From assembly GCA_016219075.1 (NCBI GenBank), contig JACRCJ010000286.1:41283-105282 (forward strand): 64,000 bases of DNA, in the 5' to 3' direction. Every line of letters starts with the position of its first letter. Position 1 is the stretch's first letter. Positions 57,745 through 64,000 of this stretch are shown here, piece after piece. The notes under the pieces were generated by a model. The model was not told the DNA's origin. It worked only from the letters and a program-made list of their open reading frames with translations, and ran no database searches. This stretch comes from Deltaproteobacteria bacterium. Lineage in GTDB: Bacteria; Desulfobacterota; GWC2-55-46. The translations under genes and the position numbers were made by a program.

Positions 57745-60456
57745 TTATCCGACAAAGAAGCACTTAGACGCAGGAGTCCTCGTGTCCATGTTCCTCCCCC
57801 TGTTTATGTGGTCGTCTATCTCCGCCGCGCAGCCTATCATCCTGCCGAAGAGGAACGTGGTGAACGCCGCGGCCTCGACCTCCCTGTCCGACATCTTGCC
57901 GGAGTTGAACGCCTCCCAGACTATCTTCAGCAGTATCACCGCTATGACCGCGTCCACGTTGACGCAGTATACGTTAGAGCTCACCTTGAAGTCGAAGAGC
58001 GCCTGCACGAGGTTCTGGTAGAAGTCGAGGAAGACGTTGTATATGCCCTTTTCTTCGAAGAGCGCGGATACGAACCTCTCCCTCGGGTCGTAGTTGACCT
58101 CCTTGCCCTTGAATATGGGGTGGTTGACGCAGGGTATCTTCAGGTACTCGATGTTGCCGAAGGCCTTCTGGTCGGCCTTGTACTTGGCGTACCACTTGGC
58201 GTATGCGTCCGCTATCGCCTTCAGGTTGAGCCCGTGCTTGCTGGCGGAGGGGTCCTTTAACCCCGTGTCCTTGAACCTGTCTATGAGGAACGCGATGGCC
58301 TCGTAGCCGTTCCCGCCGTGCGCGAACCCCGTGTGCGTGAGGAATCCGACGAAGGCCTTGTTTATCTGCACCCTGTGCGGGTCCTCCGGGCCGTCCGCGC
58401 TCACGCCGCCCTTGCACCCCTGGGCCGATATCGTCCCGGGGCCGTTGGATATGATAAGGCCCAGGAGCATCGAGAACTCGAACCTCTCCGTCTCCGTGGG
58501 CTTTCTGCCGATAAGGGCCAGGAAGGCCGCGTCCGTGAAGGTCCAGCCCGAGATAAGGTCTTCGTTCTTTACCCCGCAGAACTTGTCCTTCGTGTGCTTC
58601 AAGGCGGGCACGCTGCAGCCAACGAAGCTTGAGAATATCCTCGAGTACCACGGCAGAGCCGCTATCGTTATCTTCGAGATCGACCTCCTTATAAGCGGCT
58701 CCCAGCCGAGCGTCATCCAGATGGCCGCGAACAGGGCGTCGGACGACGGCTTGCCTCCGGCGGCCTCCTTTACGAACTCGATGAAGACCGACCTCTTTTT
58801 GAGGTCGTCCACGGACTTCAGGAGCACCTTCGCCAGCGGGTCTCCGGCCTGGGCGGTAAAGCCCTTCTTCGCCTCCTTCGAAAGCCCGCTCAGCACGCCC
58901 GAATAATTGAACTTTTCAGTCGGGCAGACGATACCCGAGGACTGGAAAAGCTCGAGGAGCTGGTTTGTGGCCTCGACCGCGCCTTTGACCCTGCCCTTGC
59001 CCATGATGGAAATGGCCGCCGAGAGGACCGAGTTCGGCGAGCTTTCGGCCTCGCGCGCGGCGTCTGCCGCGGTGTTAGCCGGGTCATTGTTGTGGTTCAG
59101 GTACGCGTTGAAGGCTATGTTCGAAAGCGCCCTCTCGTACTCCGTGGGGTATCTCTTCAGGAGCGAGAAGACGAGGTTCTCTTCCAAAGACTTTTTCGAC
59201 GAGTCGAGTATCGACACGTTATGGACCTTCGTTACCTGGGTGGAGGGGTCCATGAGGGAAGCTCCGCTGCAGTCCTTCATGGTCTGCCTCGGGAACTGCG
59301 CCCCCACCTGCCTGTTTATATGGTCTATCTGCTCGTCATACGGTGAGACCGCCCTTACAGGCTGTATGTCGAGCTCTTTGGGCACGGCTATGTTGGCGTT
59401 ATTGGAGAACCAGCACTTGAGCGACAGGTCGCCCTGCGGCTCGAAGTCGGACTTCACACCGTTAAGTTCCATGACCTTCGTCAGGGCCTCCGGGATATAG
59501 GCGATGTTGGTGACGACCGCGCCCTTCTTCGAGAATACCGGGGTCTGCGGGGTATAGATATCCTTTACCCCGAAGTAGTCCATGAACCACTTCTCCTTGG
59601 CCTTTGCGTCGTCCCCAGAGCCGGCGAGGCTCCCGGCGTGTCCGCAGGCCTTGGTAAGCCGCGCCTTCCACCTGCCGACGACGCATGCTACGGTGGGCTT
59701 GTTTATCTCAAGGCCCGCCTCGTAATACCCGCCCGGCTCGACGTATATGACCGCGGCCTTGCTCCGCGCGTCGTTGTCGAGGGCGTAGAAGAACTCCTTC
59801 GGGGCGTAATGTATGTAGACGTCCTTGCCGCTGGATACCGACGTCGTGGTGCCCCATCCCTTCGTAAGGAGGTATACGGCTATCGTGGTGGTGAAGTTGC
59901 CGGAGTTGGAGAATAAGGCCACGGACCCCTTGACGAGGGACTCTTCCGGCTTGTTCCCGCCGAGCGCCCCGCCTATCCTCACCTTGTTCCACGCGTCAGC
60001 CACGCCGAGGCAGTTCCCGCCGAAGACGTCCACGCCGTTCGCCTGGCATATCGCCCTGATCACCCTCGCGTCCCCGACCGATACCTTCTCGGTGAGGACC
60101 ACTACCTTCTTGAGGTCCGGGTTATGTCTTACCGCCTCGGCTACCCCGTCCTTTACGCCCGAGGGCGGCAGGTAAATGACGGCGGTGTTGAACTTGTGCC
60201 CCGCCTTTATACCCTCTTTTACCGAGTTGAATACCGGGATATTGCCTATCTTGGTCTCAAGGAACTGTCCGGACCTGCCGGGGCTCGTGCCGAAGACCAC
60301 GTTCCCGCCGGAGTATACGTGGCTCACCGGGGTGACCGTGCGGCTCTCGTTGCCCGTTATGTTCAGTACGCAGACCCTGTCCTCCCTTGTGGCTATCTCG
60401 GCAAGGGATTTGATGCCGACGTAGTAAGGAAATTTCTTGACTCCCTCTTTATGCAT
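57745..60456 (-). CDS. aclA: ATP-citrate lyase large subunit with two citrate-synthase-like units
   Basis: Protein of 903 aa. Residues 1-335 form a succinyl-CoA-synthetase-alpha-like CoA-binding and ligase domain with the phospho-histidine site ACGHAGSLAGSGDDAKAKE (H273). Residues about 424-625 form a citrate-synthase-like unit without the two catalytic His, and 632-903 form a second unit with all three: H713 in GFAHGGNGYEA, H779 in CVNHPIFKG and D834 in NVDAVIAV. ACL splits citrate with ATP and CoA into acetyl-CoA and oxaloacetate, the key step of the reductive TCA cycle. The Chlorobium-type subunit is about 600 aa, so the extra unit explains the size. It follows aclB by 49 nt, with a long inverted repeat and then an intrinsic terminator behind it. 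Confidence 0.9.
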   Translation of the reverse strand: MHKEGVKKFPYYVGIKSLAEIATREDRVCVLNITGNESRTVTPVSHVYSGGNVVFGTSPGRSGQFLETKIGNIPVFNSVKEGIKAGHKFNTAVIYLPPSGVKDGVAEAVRHNPDLKKVVVLTEKVSVGDARVIRAICQANGVDVFGGNCLGVADAWNKVRIGGALGGNKPEESLVKGSVALFSNSGNFTTTIAVYLLTKGWGTTTSVSSGKDVYIHYAPKEFFYALDNDARSKAAVIYVEPGGYYEAGLEINKPTVACVVGRWKARLTKACGHAGSLAGSGDDAKAKEKWFMDYFGVKDIYTPQTPVFSKKGAVVTNIAYIPEALTKVMELNGVKSDFEPQGDLSLKCWFSNNANIAVPKELDIQPVRAVSPYDEQIDHINRQVGAQFPRQTMKDCSGASLMDPSTQVTKVHNVSILDSSKKSLEENLVFSLLKRYPTEYERALSNIAFNAYLNHNNDPANTAADAAREAESSPNSVLSAAISIMGKGRVKGAVEATNQLLELFQSSGIVCPTEKFNYSGVLSGLSKEAKKGFTAQAGDPLAKVLLKSVDDLKKRSVFIEFVKEAAGGKPSSDALFAAIWMTLGWEPLIRRSISKITIAALPWYSRIFSSFVGCSVPALKHTKDKFCGVKNEDLISGWTFTDAAFLALIGRKPTETERFEFSMLLGLIISNGPGTISAQGCKGGVSADGPEDPHRVQINKAFVGFLTHTGFAHGGNGYEAIAFLIDRFKDTGLKDPSASKHGLNLKAIADAYAKWYAKYKADQKAFGNIEYLKIPCVNHPIFKGKEVNYDPRERFVSALFEEKGIYNVFLDFYQNLVQALFDFKVSSNVYCVNVDAVIAVILLKIVWEAFNSGKMSDREVEAAAFTTFLFGRMIGCAAEIDDHINRGRNMDTRTPASKCFFVG

Positions 60457-60505
60457 GGGTTTTCACCTTTTTAGTTAGTCTGAAATAACGTGTTCTCTTC
60501 CGATA

Positions 60506-61819
60506 TCACTTCCTGGCCGCGGCGGCCTTCGCCTTCGGGGCCGATGAATGGGACGGAGCACCGGAGTTCCCGAAAAGGGCCCTGCCTTCCTTCTCCATCC
60601 ACTTATCGACCGAGAGCGCGTAATTGACGACCTCGCTCATGGCCGAGTCGTGGCCGAATATCCTGTAGGGGAGCTTCAAGTTCTCGAGCGTGTCCCTCAT
60701 GTAGGCCATGCCCCTTATGAGGTTCGGGCCGCCCCTGCCGATTACGACGTAGAGGGGGGTCGGGCCGTTCTTTATGAAGTAGTCCTTGAGGGCGTCCGCC
60801 ATGGCCCTGAAGGTCTCGAATATGTCGGTGTTGTTAGCCTTGCCGCCTATTATGAATAGCACGTTCGACTGCTTGAGCCAGTACTTGAAGACTATGCGGG
60901 ATATCTGGAACATCTTCTCGTACGGGGGGTTGCCGCCGAAGTCCGAGGAGATGGTCGCCCTCTCGCCGAGGAGCTCCGTGACAAGCGCGTTGGCCCCGCC
61001 GCCGAACGTCGGGGCGGTTATCGTCCCCTTGGAATTTATGACGAAGACGTCGCTCTGCCCCTGGTAGGTCCTGAGCTGGTTTATCTCCTGCTCGAACTCC
61101 GAGTAATCGGAGGCGAAGAGGTGCGCCGGGAGCTCGAGCCTCTTCCATGCCGGGTTGTCCAGGTCGAACGAGCCCTTGAAGTCGCACGCCACTGGCACGA
61201 GCCTGCCCTTGGAATCGGGCGACATCCTTATGGGGTTCAGCTCCAGCGTGCTCATGCCGTAGTTGTTGTACAGCGTCCATAGCTTCGGCAGGTTCTGCAC
61301 GAGCGGGCTTATTATCTCGCTCGGCGCGCCCAATTCGGTAAGCGCGTTGGAGATATGGAAGCTCTTGAGGCCCGTAAGCGCGTCGAAAGGCACCTCTCTT
61401 ATCTTATCCTTGGGAAGCTCCTCGATGTCCATGCCGCCGTGGTGGGTGATGGTCATCGTGGGGGCGCGGAAAACGGTCGAGTCGGCGATGGAGAAGTATA
61501 CCTCGTGCTCGGCCGGGACCCCGCCCTCGAACGTGACCCCGTCGGCCTTGACGGTGGTGTTGCCGAATGTGTGCTCTATGAAATACAGCCTCTCCTTCTC
61601 CTTCAGGGCGGAGGCTATGTCTTTGGCCCTCCCTATGAGGCCGGCCTTGCCCTTCTTGCCCACCCCGCCCGTGAAGATCGGCTTTACAAAGACCTGGCCG
61701 CACCTCTTTATCAGGTCTTTTATCTCATCCACGCTCGCCTCAGGGCCCAATACCTCGGCATAAGGGAACTCCACGCGCTTTAAGAGCCTGTGCCCCCAGT
61801 TAAGGCCTGTTAGCTGCAT
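60506..61819 (-). CDS. aclB: ATP-citrate lyase small subunit (ATP-grasp, SCS-beta-like)
   Basis: Protein of about 437 aa. The N-terminal ATP-grasp half includes QVFVKPIFTGGVGKKGKAGL near 40-60 and YGMSTLELNPIRMSPDSKG (metal/ATP site) near 185-205. The C-terminal flavodoxin-like ligase half includes APTFGGGANALVTELLGE, SDFGGNPPYEKM, FIIGGKANNTDIFETF and VVIGRGGPNLIRGM. It pairs with the large subunit to phosphorylate and activate citrate. ATG 61819 is chosen because AAGGAGGT lies 5 nt upstream; ATG 61834 overlaps that site. The tail KAKAAAARK is basic and unconserved. Confidence 0.92.
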   Translation of the reverse strand: MQLTGLNWGHRLLKRVEFPYAEVLGPEASVDEIKDLIKRCGQVFVKPIFTGGVGKKGKAGLIGRAKDIASALKEKERLYFIEHTFGNTTVKADGVTFEGGVPAEHEVYFSIADSTVFRAPTMTITHHGGMDIEELPKDKIREVPFDALTGLKSFHISNALTELGAPSEIISPLVQNLPKLWTLYNNYGMSTLELNPIRMSPDSKGRLVPVACDFKGSFDLDNPAWKRLELPAHLFASDYSEFEQEINQLRTYQGQSDVFVINSKGTITAPTFGGGANALVTELLGERATISSDFGGNPPYEKMFQISRIVFKYWLKQSNVLFIIGGKANNTDIFETFRAMADALKDYFIKNGPTPLYVVIGRGGPNLIRGMAYMRDTLENLKLPYRIFGHDSAMSEVVNYALSVDKWMEKEGRALFGNSGAPSHSSAPKAKAAAARK

Positions 61820-61848
61820 AACTACCTCCTTCATCTATGTTATCGATT

Positions 61849-62006
61849 ATCAGTTATCGGTTATCGGTGAAGGAAAAAGACGTATTTTTGCCGAGGCTCG
61901 TCATGGAGAGCCCTTCGCTCTGTCATTCTGAGCTACGCGAAGAATCTCGTTTTTTCGCTCAGGGTAAACTCCGCGTTGCAATCTCATCTTTTAACTGATA
62001 ACTGAT
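61849..62006. repeat. MITE-like block with terminal inverted repeats between icd and aclB
   Basis: ATCAGTTATC (61849-61858) and its exact reverse complement GATAACTGAT (61997-62006) flank 138 bp. Inside is TGTCATTCTGAGCTACGCGA followed by AGAATCTC (61921-61948), a repeat type I know from many unrelated bacterial genomes, and a TCGGTTATCGGT run beside the left arm. The right arm lies 1 nt from the icd stop. No coding capacity is present. Confidence 0.65.
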
Positions 62007-62007
62007 T

Positions 62008-64000
<1,993 letters not shown>

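Overview
The window looks like a chromosomal segment of a Gram-negative, double-membraned bacterium. It encodes outer-membrane Wza-like and Wzi-like capsule proteins, a pilus secretin, lipoproteins and SPOR/AMIN cell-wall proteins. Arginine is written mostly as AGG. An ATP-citrate lyase pair beside a monomeric isocitrate dehydrogenase suggests reductive-TCA (autotrophic) carbon fixation, as in Nitrospirota, Nitrospinota or Desulfobacterota-like lineages. I cannot fix the phylum from sequence alone.

Region 1 (1-18096, + strand) is a surface-polysaccharide locus: a GT39-like membrane enzyme, an O-antigen ligase/polymerase, a GT9 glycosyltransferase, a methyltransferase, two B12-binding radical SAM proteins, a GT2 enzyme, a WecA-like initiating transferase, a membrane-bound nucleotide-sugar 4,6-dehydratase, Wzz, a seven-SLBB Wza-like exporter and Wzi. 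Together they describe an undecaprenyl-linked, Wzy-type capsule or exopolysaccharide pathway. No Wzx flippase or tyrosine kinase is seen here. Region 2 (18097-21999) holds tRNA-Arg(CCU), a stand-alone Lrp/AsnC ligand-binding protein, an HDOD protein behind a near-perfect sigma-28 promoter, and another membrane glycosyltransferase.

Region 3 (22000-38019, - strand) is a housekeeping and signalling run: miaB, a bifunctional nuclease, a coupled pair built of catalytically degenerate signalling domains, a PHP phosphoesterase, a PQQ propeller lipoprotein, a GH57 glycosidase, mutS, an AMIN amidase, glnD and xerD. Region 4 (38278-57400, - strand) is a complete-looking MSHA-type type IV pilus operon: E, G, two pilins, minor pilins, a Q-like adhesin, M, N, PilM/N/O/P, secretin and SPOR. 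Two large membrane sugar-transfer/YfhO proteins are embedded between the major pilin and the minor pilins. Region 5 (57745-64000, - strand) is icd-aclB-aclA. The aclA product carries two tandem citrate-synthase-like units, the first degenerate.

Several dispersed repeat families interrupt the gene runs. A pair of about 116 bp sits at the wzz-wza junction and before miaB. A pair of about 60 bp lies inside a prepilin leader and downstream of aclA. Hairpins related to CAGGCTGCTGAAAAAG sit at gene ends, and a MITE-like block separates icd from aclB. Genes within runs overlap by 1-20 nt very often, so many starts were moved to the coupled ATG/TTG.
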